Positions 14,155 to 24,000 of a stretch of 25,156 nt of DNA are shown in pieces. Source of the stretch: a virus; IMG/VR virus record IMGVR_UViG_3300008448_000579, positions 1 through 25,156 of that record; one strand, written 5' to 3'. The translations under genes and the position numbers were made by a program. Every line of letters starts with the position of its first letter. The first letter of the stretch is position 1. Under the pieces are notes generated by a model. The model ran no database searches, was not told the origin of the DNA, and saw nothing but the letters and a program-made list of their open reading frames with translations.

Positions 14155-15986
14155 TTACAATAAAGAGTCCATTCCAAGATTCAACAATATACTCTGACAA
14201 AGTATATGTGGATTATTCTGTATCAGAAAATTCTAAATTTACAGATAAAGTGGTGTTTGTGCTTGATGGAGTCAAGCAGGAAAAAACTGAACTCAGTGGC
14301 GTCTTTACATACGACAATTTGACTGAGGGTTCGCATCTTCTCAGAGCATATCTTGTCAATAAATTCAATAAGATAATAGTTGGTTCTGAAAAGAAAATAA
14401 AGTTCGATGTAAATCTAGATGTAATCTATCTGAAAAACAGACTATCAGACACGATAGAATCAAGAATACCAAGTTTCATTCGTGAAGACTATTCTAAATT
14501 TGTAACTTTTATAGAAAAATATTATAAGTTTTTAGAGCAAAGTAATGAACCATCAAAGGTTCCTTTTGCTCAAGCAGAGTTCAAAGATGTTGATTATACA
14601 CCACAGATTCTGTTGGATAAATTCAAGAAGTTGTTTATACCAGATTTTCCAGAGCAACTTGCTGTTGACAGACAGACCGGCAAACCACTTAATCTAAAAA
14701 CTCTCATAAAGAGAGCAAAACAATTCTATCAATCAAAAGGAACAGAGAAATCATATGATTTTCTGTTCCGTGTTTTGTTTGATACGGATGTCGAGATATT
14801 CTATCCAAGAACAAAGATGATGATTGTATCTGGTGGTCTATGGGTAGAAACAAAAACATTAAAAATATTTGTTAATGATGTTGATAGAGCAAGGGCATTA
14901 GTAGGGAAAATAATATATCAGAGAGATAGTAATGGACTGAAAATCAATAGAGCAAGAGTAAAATCCTGTCAGATATACATGCAAAGTCCATATAAAGTGG
15001 CTGAATTCGAGATTGACGAGATAAATGGTACATTTCAATTCGGTAAGATATATGCAGATGTTGTGTATCAGGACGCAGAAGAAACGATTGAGTTTTCACT
15101 GAGAAGAGGTATCAGCACCATAAACATAACCTCTGGTGGATTTAATTATAAAATAGGTGATATTATAAGATTGTCATCGGTAAATGGTGGTTATGGTGTT
15201 GGTTATACCGCAAGAGTCGTTGAAACTGATAAATTCGGTACAATAACAAAACTACAAACGGTAAATTTTGGTTTTAATTATGAACAAAATCCAGTAGGTC
15301 TATATGATATAGAAGTAACTACGGTTGGTGGAACTGGTTTTGATGGTGTACCTCAGAGTACAGTTTTATGTCAATATACGGGATACTATAAGAACAGCAA
15401 TAGTCTTTTAGGCGGTGATAATTATCTACAGGATAATTTTTACTATCAAACACATTCATATGAACTAAAATCTAATATTCCAAAAGAGGCATATGAAGAT
15501 ACAGTGAAAAGAATGGTACACCCATCTGGTTATTTGTTGTTCGGTGAATTACTTTTAAAACAAACACTATTACTCAATCCTGATTCTTTGAATAATGTAA
15601 GACTTTTAGTAAGCGATTTTATTGGAAATTATCTCCCATATACTATAAATTCTTCGATAAATTTAAGAAATGATAATCAAGATCTTTTTCCTGAAGGATT
15701 TAATCCAAATTTACCCGTTCCACCACAAACAGGAGAATCGGTTTTCGTTCACGATCCTTTAGGAAATCCTATTTCTACAAAAATAGAAACAGCATTTTAT
15801 TCTACAAATAGAACCTTACCTAATGTTCCTGACATAAATCAAAAATCAAATTATTGGGTTGTTTTCCCACACCCTAACTTGGATCTAAATACAAATGAAA
15901 CCATATCTTCATTTATGGATTTGACAATACAGACACTTGCTGTGTTAGATAATACGAATAATACTATTATAGGGGATGAGTTTTAA
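14151..15986 (+). CDS. gp7-position baseplate wedge protein with N-terminal Ig-like domain
   Basis: 611 residues. Residues 1-95 form a probable Ig-like beta-sandwich (ITIKSPFQDSTIYSDKVYVD ... VFVLDGVKQEK ... LTEGSHLLRAYLVN). At about residue 105 the conserved segment IESRIPSFIREDYSKFVTFI, EKYYKFLEQS begins; at about 190 KRAKQFYQSKGTEKSYDFLF, RVLFDTDVEIFYPRTKM. These blocks are typical of long structural proteins that occupy the gp7 position between gp6 and gp8 in T4-like marine phages. Later, a GGFNYKIGDII / GVGYTARV module resembles repeats also seen in the next gene. T4 gp7 has 1032 residues; I see no direct match to it, so the name rests on position and pattern. gp7 holds wedge proteins 6, 53, 10 and 8 together. 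Start by ATGA coupling to gp6; TAATG overlap with gp8. Confidence 0.65.
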   Translation: MITIKSPFQDSTIYSDKVYVDYSVSENSKFTDKVVFVLDGVKQEKTELSGVFTYDNLTEGSHLLRAYLVNKFNKIIVGSEKKIKFDVNLDVIYLKNRLSDTIESRIPSFIREDYSKFVTFIEKYYKFLEQSNEPSKVPFAQAEFKDVDYTPQILLDKFKKLFIPDFPEQLAVDRQTGKPLNLKTLIKRAKQFYQSKGTEKSYDFLFRVLFDTDVEIFYPRTKMMIVSGGLWVETKTLKIFVNDVDRARALVGKIIYQRDSNGLKINRARVKSCQIYMQSPYKVAEFEIDEINGTFQFGKIYADVVYQDAEETIEFSLRRGISTINITSGGFNYKIGDIIRLSSVNGGYGVGYTARVVETDKFGTITKLQTVNFGFNYEQNPVGLYDIEVTTVGGTGFDGVPQSTVLCQYTGYYKNSNSLLGGDNYLQDNFYYQTHSYELKSNIPKEAYEDTVKRMVHPSGYLLFGELLLKQTLLLNPDSLNNVRLLVSDFIGNYLPYTINSSINLRNDNQDLFPEGFNPNLPVPPQTGESVFVHDPLGNPISTKIETAFYSTNRTLPNVPDINQKSNYWVVFPHPNLDLNTNETISSFMDLTIQTLAVLDNTNNTIIGDEF

Positions 15987-18900
15987 TGGCCGAGATATTA
16001 TCATATTCACTGAGAAGCACTTTCGCTACAGAATTTTATCAAAGTTTGACTGATCCTAATTCTAATGATAGGTATTACTTATATTATGGTCATCCTATGT
16101 CTTGGGGTTCAACAGTACCAAGTATTCAAGATACCATAAAAGAACAAAACGATGCAAAAAGAACGACTTTATTTTATCAATTAATAACTCCATCAGATGT
16201 TTCTCTGGTTGCACCAAGATACGATTGGACATCTGGTATAGTATACGATCAGTATGAAGACGATATTGCTTTATGGTCTGAAAGCAAAAAATATTATGTT
16301 CTAGTAAATAATGCGGATGAATATAATGTTTATGTTTGCCTTTCTAACAACAATGGCGCACCTTCTACTTCTGTTCCTTTTGGAACAAATTCTGAAGAAG
16401 TAATAACAGAAGATGGTTATGTTTGGAAATACCTCTATTCTCTTACCAACGAGATGGAGACATTTCTTACTAACGATTACATGCCTGTTTTGTTATTAGA
16501 TCAGATTTCATATACCGATGAAAGAGCATTGGCATTAAATGTCAAAGCAAATGCAGTAAACGGATCTATACAAAAAATAACAGTAGATTCTGAAAATGTT
16601 GTATTTGATAATATAATAAATCCTTCTCTTACTGCACAATATTTTGTTCAAGAAATCATTGATACAGAAGGTCTAACTTTCACAGTTGCTTTAAATAATC
16701 TAAATCCTAATTCTAATTTTTATAACAAAAAATATGTTGTCTATTTTAAAAATGGTCAAATAGGAACAATAGACACATACACCGTCTCTGGAAACATCGC
16801 CACCATTACATTGTGTGAATTGGTAGGAGATCCAATTACACAAAGTGATGTTTATTCCATATTACCAAAAGTAAACATAACTGGAAGTGGAACTGGAGCG
16901 GTTGCTGTTCCTAGATTTACAAATAACATATTGACATCAGTTGAAATTATAAATGGTGGACAGAATTATGGATTCGCTCAAGCATTCTTTCTGATTACTA
17001 CAACAGCAACCCTAAGTGCAATTATACCACCACAAGGCGGTCATGGTTATGATTTGTTGTCAGAAATTAAACCAACCAATATAATGATCAATAAAGAAAT
17101 AAATTTTAATTTTACAGATGATGAAAAGTTTTTCGGTGCTGGATCTAGGTTTGGTCAATATGGTATAATAAAAAATTTAAAAACAATACAGGGAGAAGAT
17201 GCATCTACCTCTGTTGTTGAATATGATATGGTTTTGATTACACAATCTGCGGATATTAATTTGCAAAGTGGTGCATTATTTAAAAATGTAGATTTAGCAT
17301 CCATAGAATTCACAGGATTGGGTACAGGACAGATTACAGATTACGAAAAAACTTATCCATTCGATACCTACACAATTATAAATTTATTGAATTTCAATAA
17401 TGATACGGGCAGAGGATTATCAATTCCAACTGGAACTCCAGAGCAAATTGCCCAGGCATTACAGGAATTTCCATATCTCAATACAGAAATAGAATCACCA
17501 TATAAGGAGTTTTTTAAAGTAGGAGATATAATCGCTAATAGAGATTTAAAATATACTGGTTATGGTGAATTTATTGGCAAAATAATTGATGTAGAGGTTC
17601 TTAATGGTGGTGTTACTGATGCAGATACCAATCTGCCTGTTGAATATGCTGGTTCAGGTGGAACACGACTTAAAGTACAAATGATCAGAGGAAACTCCTA
17701 TAGTGCAAATAAGAAAATATACAAGTATGGTGATGATAGTAATTTAACTGGACCGTTTTTTAATGTTTCAGGTTCAGATTATAATCAACAAGTATTTGTA
17801 AATTTAAATAATAATTTTACAAATTATGTTTTTTATAATTTTTGGTCTTTTAAAAATAGCACAGGACAGGGATTTAATCAAAATTTACCAGCAGGATCTG
17901 GTGGACCATTTTTTATAGAAAATGATATTGTTATACAAAAAAATGAAAATGAAGAAGAAACATATAGAGCAAGAGTTCTTAAAATCATAGAGCCTGGTAT
18001 GGTTGCTTCAATTAATACCTCTGGTTTTAGTGTTCCAACAAATTACAATACTGGATCGGCCACAGATAATAGAAGAAATTGTACTGTTGTTCTCGAAAAT
18101 ATATCTGGCGCACCTAATATTCCTGCGCTCGCGGACTGGTTTTCTACAGATGAAAGAATTAAAAAGAAAAATTGTTTTTACAATATAACACAAAATAATA
18201 GATTATTGTTACTTACTTCTTCTGAAAGAAATTTAGGAGATGGATTAGGTAATACAATAAACACAAAAGCATCTGCTATAAACAATACATCTTTGAGTGA
18301 ATTACAAAATAGTACTCATATATTAGGAAACGAGTCTCTCTCTATAGCGGAAATAAAACCAAATAGTGTTGCAATAAATCCAAATAATAATAGACAATTA
18401 AATTTAAAAATTTTAAATCCTAGTGATGATTTTATACTTGCGACGATCTCAAACAACAGTGTTATAGAGGGAGAAACGGTTACATTCTTAAAAAGAACAT
18501 TATCTGGTTATACTTTTGGGCCTAGTTTTGTATCCTATCCATTAAACAGTATGTTTGTTTTGAATGAGAATTATAATAAAGTGTCCACTGTTGCACAAGT
18601 GTTTAATTTTTCTAATATTAGAAAAATACAAATAAAAAGAATAGGATCTACTACTTTAGATTCTACAGTAATACCTGTTCCTCTTAGTGGTTCTTATCTG
18701 TACAGAGAATCAACAGAAACTACAGACTCAGCAGCAGGATTTATAGTTTCAATTGGAGTCTCTATCACATCTGGTTCAGATTCATTGATTGATGTATATT
18801 ATCTGGAGGAAAAGGGTTCATTTTCACAGGGGGACACTATAAAAATAGTAGAAAATCCTTTTGTTAAAAACATAAATCAAATTGGATTGGGTGCTAACCA

Positions 18901-19054
18901 AACAGTAAATCTGACATGTAATACCGGTCCATTTGGATATATTAATATTTTTACAAATAAATATTCTGGAGAGGTACTATATACACAAAACATAGAACCA
19001 ATAACTTTAGCGACAGATACCAACTTTACTACCAGAATTCTTCTAGGATTCTGA
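15986..19054 (+). CDS. 8: Long gp8-like baseplate wedge protein
   Basis: 1022 residues, three times T4 gp8 (334). The first 170 residues match the gp8 layout: SLRSTFATEFYQSLTDPNSN, then YYLYYGHPMSWGSTVPS, LITPSDVSLVAPRYDWTSG, VYVCLSNNNGAPSTSVPFG and EDGYVWKYLYSLTNEMETFL (T4: PRRDW, VYRCLD, GDGYVWEYLFEI). A middle region has VEIINGGQNYGFAQAF and IPPQGGHGYDLLSEI, which I know from gp8-like proteins of marine phages, with further GGVTDADT / GSGGTRLKV repeats. The last 350 residues are Asn/Ser/Thr-rich beta-type sequence with no match I recognise. gp8 binds gp7 and gp10 on the wedge. SD GGGGATGAG is good. The extra C-terminal 700 residues may take over roles of T4 gp9-gp12 in fibre attachment; that is inference. 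Confidence 0.8.
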   Translation: MAEILSYSLRSTFATEFYQSLTDPNSNDRYYLYYGHPMSWGSTVPSIQDTIKEQNDAKRTTLFYQLITPSDVSLVAPRYDWTSGIVYDQYEDDIALWSESKKYYVLVNNADEYNVYVCLSNNNGAPSTSVPFGTNSEEVITEDGYVWKYLYSLTNEMETFLTNDYMPVLLLDQISYTDERALALNVKANAVNGSIQKITVDSENVVFDNIINPSLTAQYFVQEIIDTEGLTFTVALNNLNPNSNFYNKKYVVYFKNGQIGTIDTYTVSGNIATITLCELVGDPITQSDVYSILPKVNITGSGTGAVAVPRFTNNILTSVEIINGGQNYGFAQAFFLITTTATLSAIIPPQGGHGYDLLSEIKPTNIMINKEINFNFTDDEKFFGAGSRFGQYGIIKNLKTIQGEDASTSVVEYDMVLITQSADINLQSGALFKNVDLASIEFTGLGTGQITDYEKTYPFDTYTIINLLNFNNDTGRGLSIPTGTPEQIAQALQEFPYLNTEIESPYKEFFKVGDIIANRDLKYTGYGEFIGKIIDVEVLNGGVTDADTNLPVEYAGSGGTRLKVQMIRGNSYSANKKIYKYGDDSNLTGPFFNVSGSDYNQQVFVNLNNNFTNYVFYNFWSFKNSTGQGFNQNLPAGSGGPFFIENDIVIQKNENEEETYRARVLKIIEPGMVASINTSGFSVPTNYNTGSATDNRRNCTVVLENISGAPNIPALADWFSTDERIKKKNCFYNITQNNRLLLLTSSERNLGDGLGNTINTKASAINNTSLSELQNSTHILGNESLSIAEIKPNSVAINPNNNRQLNLKILNPSDDFILATISNNSVIEGETVTFLKRTLSGYTFGPSFVSYPLNSMFVLNENYNKVSTVAQVFNFSNIRKIQIKRIGSTTLDSTVIPVPLSGSYLYRESTETTDSAAGFIVSIGVSITSGSDSLIDVYYLEEKGSFSQGDTIKIVENPFVKNINQIGLGANQTVNLTCNTGPFGYINIFTNKYSGEVLYTQNIEPITLATDTNFTTRILLGF

Positions 19055-19066
19055 ACGGAGCAATAG

Positions 19067-21070
19067 ATGACTTTCAAGAACCCTGACATTTTATCAAATG
19101 CACCATATTATGATGATTTTAATGAAGCAAAAAACTTCTTAAGAACTTTATTCAAGCCAGGATATGCAGTTCAGGCAAGAGAACTTACTCAACTACAGAC
19201 AGTTTTACAATCACAGATTTCCAGATTTGCAGATCATATCTTTGCAGATGGTTCTCAAGTTTTTGGTGGTAAAGTCTTTGTCACCGATACGAATTATGTA
19301 AGAGTTGAAAAATTCATATACGATAGTAACAACAATAGTACACCAATTGAAACTGAAGCCATTCTTGAAACATTAATTACGGAAATTCCCGACGAAACTG
19401 TTTCAAATGATGAAACTTACTCTTCAAACAGATTGACAGGAACACTTCAAAAAACTACTGTTCAGGTTTTGAGAGGTGGAATATCTACGGGAACTGTGCT
19501 GTTAAATCACTACATTCCCTCTTTTAATAATGGATCTGACGATTATCCTGTTATTTTCTTTGCAGATACCACAGGAAACGAAGGTATCTTACCAGGCGAT
19601 CTTCTTAGAATAGATGATACTACTTGTTTTAAAGTCATAACACCGACCACACAATCACAGCAAATCTATACCATATCACCAAGCGGTAAGGCCACTCTTG
19701 TCAAGGTTGATGCTGGTATCTACTATGTTGATGGAATGTTTGTAAGAAACAATTCTCAAATATTAGTTCCTTATGATATTTCAGCAGCAGGACAGGCAGA
19801 ACAAAGTTACGAAACTGGAAACTACAATTATTCGAGTGTTCCTGAAAATGTCAGACTGTTTTCAGCACCATCCGCAAGAGTAGGTCTTTATCTTAACAGA
19901 CAAGTAGTTACAGTAGACGACGATACCACACTGAGAGACCCATCTAACGGAATATACAACGCAAATGCACCCGGCGCAGACCGTTACAAGATAAGTCTGG
20001 ATATAACACAATACCCATACGATCCTCAAGATGTAAGTGTTGGTAACTACGCAAATCAAGACTTCATACAAATTGCAAGAATAGTTCAAGGAAGATTGGA
20101 TTGGATTCGAATTCTTCCAAATTATTCACAGATACTTGATCTTTTCGCTAGAAGAACATTCGATGAATCTGGTTCTTACACTGTTCGTTCATTTGGACTT
20201 GAAGTAAAAAACCACTTAAGAAATGATCTTTATGTTTATGTCGTTAGATCTTCTTCCGACAACAATTCCAATCCAAATTATACAGAAGTTGGTTCTTATA
20301 TCTGGACTGCCGATCAAAACATAGACCCTAGACAAAGTGGTTTTGATTTTGAAAATCAATCCTTCGGTATTGGTGAAGTGGTAGATGTAGTTCCATTTAA
20401 GGAACTGGAAGTCGGCATAGCCGAACAAACTCAGGGAAGCACTTCTAAATTAATTTATGTCAAGTTGAAGAACAACAAGAGAATTGATCTTGGAGAACTA
20501 GATGTCAATTCTTTCGGTACTGTAAGATATGCCAGATCCAGTACATCATTCAGCACCAGTACAATACAACTAAGATTTCAAAATTTCGTAGTAGATAAAA
20601 ACGGAACATATTCTCTTTTTGATATTCCACAAGGAGATTCTTCTTTAATGAACTTGGCAGTACAGCCAGGTAAAGCATATGTTTATGGTTATGAAAGCGA
20701 ATTATTCTATCCAAAAAATGTAGACTATGACAAGGGATTGAATCTTACCAAGAACACACAGACACAAACAGTGAATTTGAATTCTTCCAGTATCATGGGA
20801 AATTACTTAGTTTGTAGTTTTGCTAATGATACCGTCAATGCTATTCCAGATTGGGAAACTCTACCCAAGTTTGAACTCCAAACTTCCGACATCATGACTA
20901 TGGTGATTGAAGAGTCCGATCTAGTACAAGTCACAGCACCAATAATTTACTGGAGTCCTTTCAAATACTGGACAGCAACCACCGACGAAAATACTAAGTA
21001 TATGAAGGGATTACCTTCTGGCTTAGAGACAGAACAACATGAGAGCGTAATCTTCATAGAAGAAGTATAA
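19067..21070 (+). CDS. DUF4815-type baseplate/tail structural protein
   Basis: 667 residues. The N-terminus PDILSNAPYYDDFNEAKNFL, RTLFKPGYAVQARELTQLQT, VLQSQISRFADHIFADGSQV is the clear signature of the DUF4815 family found in virion proteins of T4-like marine phages. The remainder is beta-rich: a VDGMFVRNNSQILVPYDIS block near residue 220 and VQPGKAYVYGYESELFYPK near residue 530, both common to the family, in which AYVxGYExE recurs. These proteins are thought to sit at the baseplate periphery or tail fibre base. The DNA gap to gp8 is 12 nt and contains CGGAG as RBS; the next gene starts 13 nt after the stop. No T4 homologue is recognised; a gp10-like role is only a guess from gene order. Confidence 0.75.
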   Translation: MTFKNPDILSNAPYYDDFNEAKNFLRTLFKPGYAVQARELTQLQTVLQSQISRFADHIFADGSQVFGGKVFVTDTNYVRVEKFIYDSNNNSTPIETEAILETLITEIPDETVSNDETYSSNRLTGTLQKTTVQVLRGGISTGTVLLNHYIPSFNNGSDDYPVIFFADTTGNEGILPGDLLRIDDTTCFKVITPTTQSQQIYTISPSGKATLVKVDAGIYYVDGMFVRNNSQILVPYDISAAGQAEQSYETGNYNYSSVPENVRLFSAPSARVGLYLNRQVVTVDDDTTLRDPSNGIYNANAPGADRYKISLDITQYPYDPQDVSVGNYANQDFIQIARIVQGRLDWIRILPNYSQILDLFARRTFDESGSYTVRSFGLEVKNHLRNDLYVYVVRSSSDNNSNPNYTEVGSYIWTADQNIDPRQSGFDFENQSFGIGEVVDVVPFKELEVGIAEQTQGSTSKLIYVKLKNNKRIDLGELDVNSFGTVRYARSSTSFSTSTIQLRFQNFVVDKNGTYSLFDIPQGDSSLMNLAVQPGKAYVYGYESELFYPKNVDYDKGLNLTKNTQTQTVNLNSSSIMGNYLVCSFANDTVNAIPDWETLPKFELQTSDIMTMVIEESDLVQVTAPIIYWSPFKYWTATTDENTKYMKGLPSGLETEQHESVIFIEEV

Positions 21071-21083
21071 TTAGGAAACAAAA

Positions 21084-24000
21084 ATGGCATTTAATTCTAC
21101 CATATACAACGGAACAAATCCAACCGCTTGCAACAATAGAGAATCACCATTCAACTATGTTGCTGGTCAGACTTCTGGTATCTCATACAAGAAGAGATTG
21201 ACTTCTGATGTCAAGTCCAGAGTGGTAAAAGCATCATTTTTACAATTATCACAACAGGATTTTACTCAAGCATATGATCCTAGACTAAACAAAACAAGTT
21301 ATCCTGATGGTGTTGGATTTGTCGATGGTTACTTTACTAATTCTGTTTATACTGTAAAACAATTGAATAAAAATGGAATTGTTACTGGTATAGGACAAAG
21401 TTTGAGATGGGTTCCTTCAAATGGAGTAGATGACGAGGCGTCTCTTTTTATTGGAGTAACTTCTACTCCTATAGGATTTAAATCACCATATACTGGCACA
21501 ACCTATACAGCACAAAATGCTTTGGATTCTGGTGTTATATTTTTTCAAGGTAACGGTAGCAATAATAGCACAGCATGGGGAAGTAGTATTAAAAGCGTAC
21601 AAACAGTAACTAATGTTTGGGAATTTCAATTATCAACAGATGAAGAACATGTAGGTGGTGAAATAAGTGCAACTGGAACTCTTACTCCAATAAGAATATA
21701 CCAAAGTAATGGTACTACTTTTGTTGCTGATGGTTATATTTTCAGATTAGAAAGTTCTTCTGGACAACCCATAATTACAGCACAACTTTTCAGTGCAACT
21801 TCCATTATTGATGCGGGTTATATAATAAAATCAGAACAACTCATAGATGGAGTTCCGTGTTTTGAGTATATAATAAACACCGCTGTAAAACTTTCCACAG
21901 ATTCTACATTCAAAAGAATAGAATTCAATGATAGGAATCAATCAAAAGCAGCATTCAATAATTCTGCATCCACTGCTACTCAAAGAGATGTTTATCAGTG
22001 GAGATGGGATTCTCTCAACGGAAACAACGCTGCACAGTCACTCGGTGTGTTCTATGCCTGGGTCGGAAACCAAAAAGCACTGTATATTAAACAATGTGAC
22101 GACAACAATCCTTTTGCAGTTAAATATGGACCAGTATATCAAACTGGAGACATCGTTTGGGGTAACGAAGGATTCAGTACCAATACAAATTTTACAGAAA
22201 GATCTGGAAGATTTGTCAACATAAAGCACTCGGAAACAAATGACTATTCTTCAACTAAAAATTTTATTGAAGGTGAATTATTAATACAGACTCTTTCCAG
22301 AGATGTTTCATATAATCCACAGTACAATTTTATACCAGGCGAAAAAGTTTTCCAAATACAACAACCAAACACAAACGGCGATCCAGATAGTTCTGTCGAT
22401 TATCAGTATTCTTCTGCAACTGTCATATCTTGGACTTATCCAGATTTGACTAATCCATCAGACACTACTCCTATGATCTTGGTTGCTAAAATTGATCAAT
22501 ACGGACCAGATCAGCCAGGTGCATATTCTTCCACCAGCAGTCCGTTTGCTGAACTTAATGAATTCAAAGTGGGGGATGTCACGGAAGTATCAGATTATGC
22601 TTTTGATGGCAAGATTGTACCTTATAGAGTCCTCACAGGAGGAACAGCGAGTATAAATGCATGGCCATATGAAACAAATGGTCCAAATGTTTATTTTACA
22701 GACAACAAAGAGTCAAGAACTATAAAATCAGCAACTCCAATAAATTCCACCATAGGAACAACAAGAATACGAGCAGTCACTCCGTATGGTTCTATTGAGG
22801 AAGGCGAAACAGGTCCTCTTTATAAGTTTTTTATTTTCGATACCGAACTCATAGAAGAAGAATCGTCTTTTAAGAATGTATCTGGAATCATCTACAAACA
22901 AGATAATTTGAAAAAGAAAATTGCCACAGTTGCACCTTTCAGTGGTAAGAAAAGAGTTCTCGAAACATTCAATAACAGCAATCAAACTATCGAAAGATAT
23001 GATACTGTAATTTTTGAACCAGGCAAAGACAAAAATATTTTCAGTCTACCAACTGGTTCTGTATTTGAGAATGTAATTCTTGATGATAATCTTTCTATAG
23101 AAATACAAAAAATATACACAACTAAATTTGATAGTTCATCAACTACAGTTACTATACAACCAAATTCAGGTTCATCGCAAATAAGTAATCTCACATTCTT
23201 GACGGCAGATGCCAATATTAATTGGTTTGTAGTTAATACATTTACTGGTGAAAAGTATACTTTGATATTAGGTGGTGTTCCAGAAGAAGGACAAATATCG
23301 TATGCTGTAACCTCTGGTAATTTGGTTCTAACAAGATCAACTTCTAATACAGAAGAGCAAATAACTGTTTTTGCTAAAATGGATGCTACTTTCTCTGTTA
23401 CAACTATAAAAACCAAGAAATTGTTTTCTAATACAGAAACAATTCAAGGTTTAACTCTAGAAACAACAGGAAAGCATAAAGGAAAATATACAGCACAATT
23501 GCAAGGAGTTAATGGTCTTTTTGCTGATCTAAAATCAATATATGTTTCATCTGCAATAGGTGCTTCTAAACTTGATTCTTATTTTAAAATAGATGTAGGA
23601 ATAACAGATCAAAAAATAATCAAACCAAAATTAGTATTAAATTCTGGATATAGCAATCCAGACGGTACACTTAAAGGAGAAATTTTCTCAAGTCCAGAAA
23701 ATAATATTTCTCCAGATGGTGTATCTTTGGAGGTATCTTATGAATACTATGGTTATGTTCAAGGTTCAGATACACCAGGCATCTGTACAAGAGAATCTTT
23801 TTTAAATAATAGTAATCAGATAGAAAGTATTTCTAATATTCCTTTCTATATAAGTCCAAATGATGGTTTGATATACCACGAGTCAAGTATAATTGATTTT
23901 AGACCAAATTCTTTACAATCTTCCAACGATTTTAATTTAGGTAATACCAAGATCATACCGCACCCAGATTGGTCTGATTCTATAGGAGTTTCATATTATC

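Noticed and set aside
22982-23416. 144-codon open frame on the minus strand inside the giant 3' gene
   Set aside because: The + strand frame is continuous from 21084 to the window edge with family signatures, so this is a shadow.
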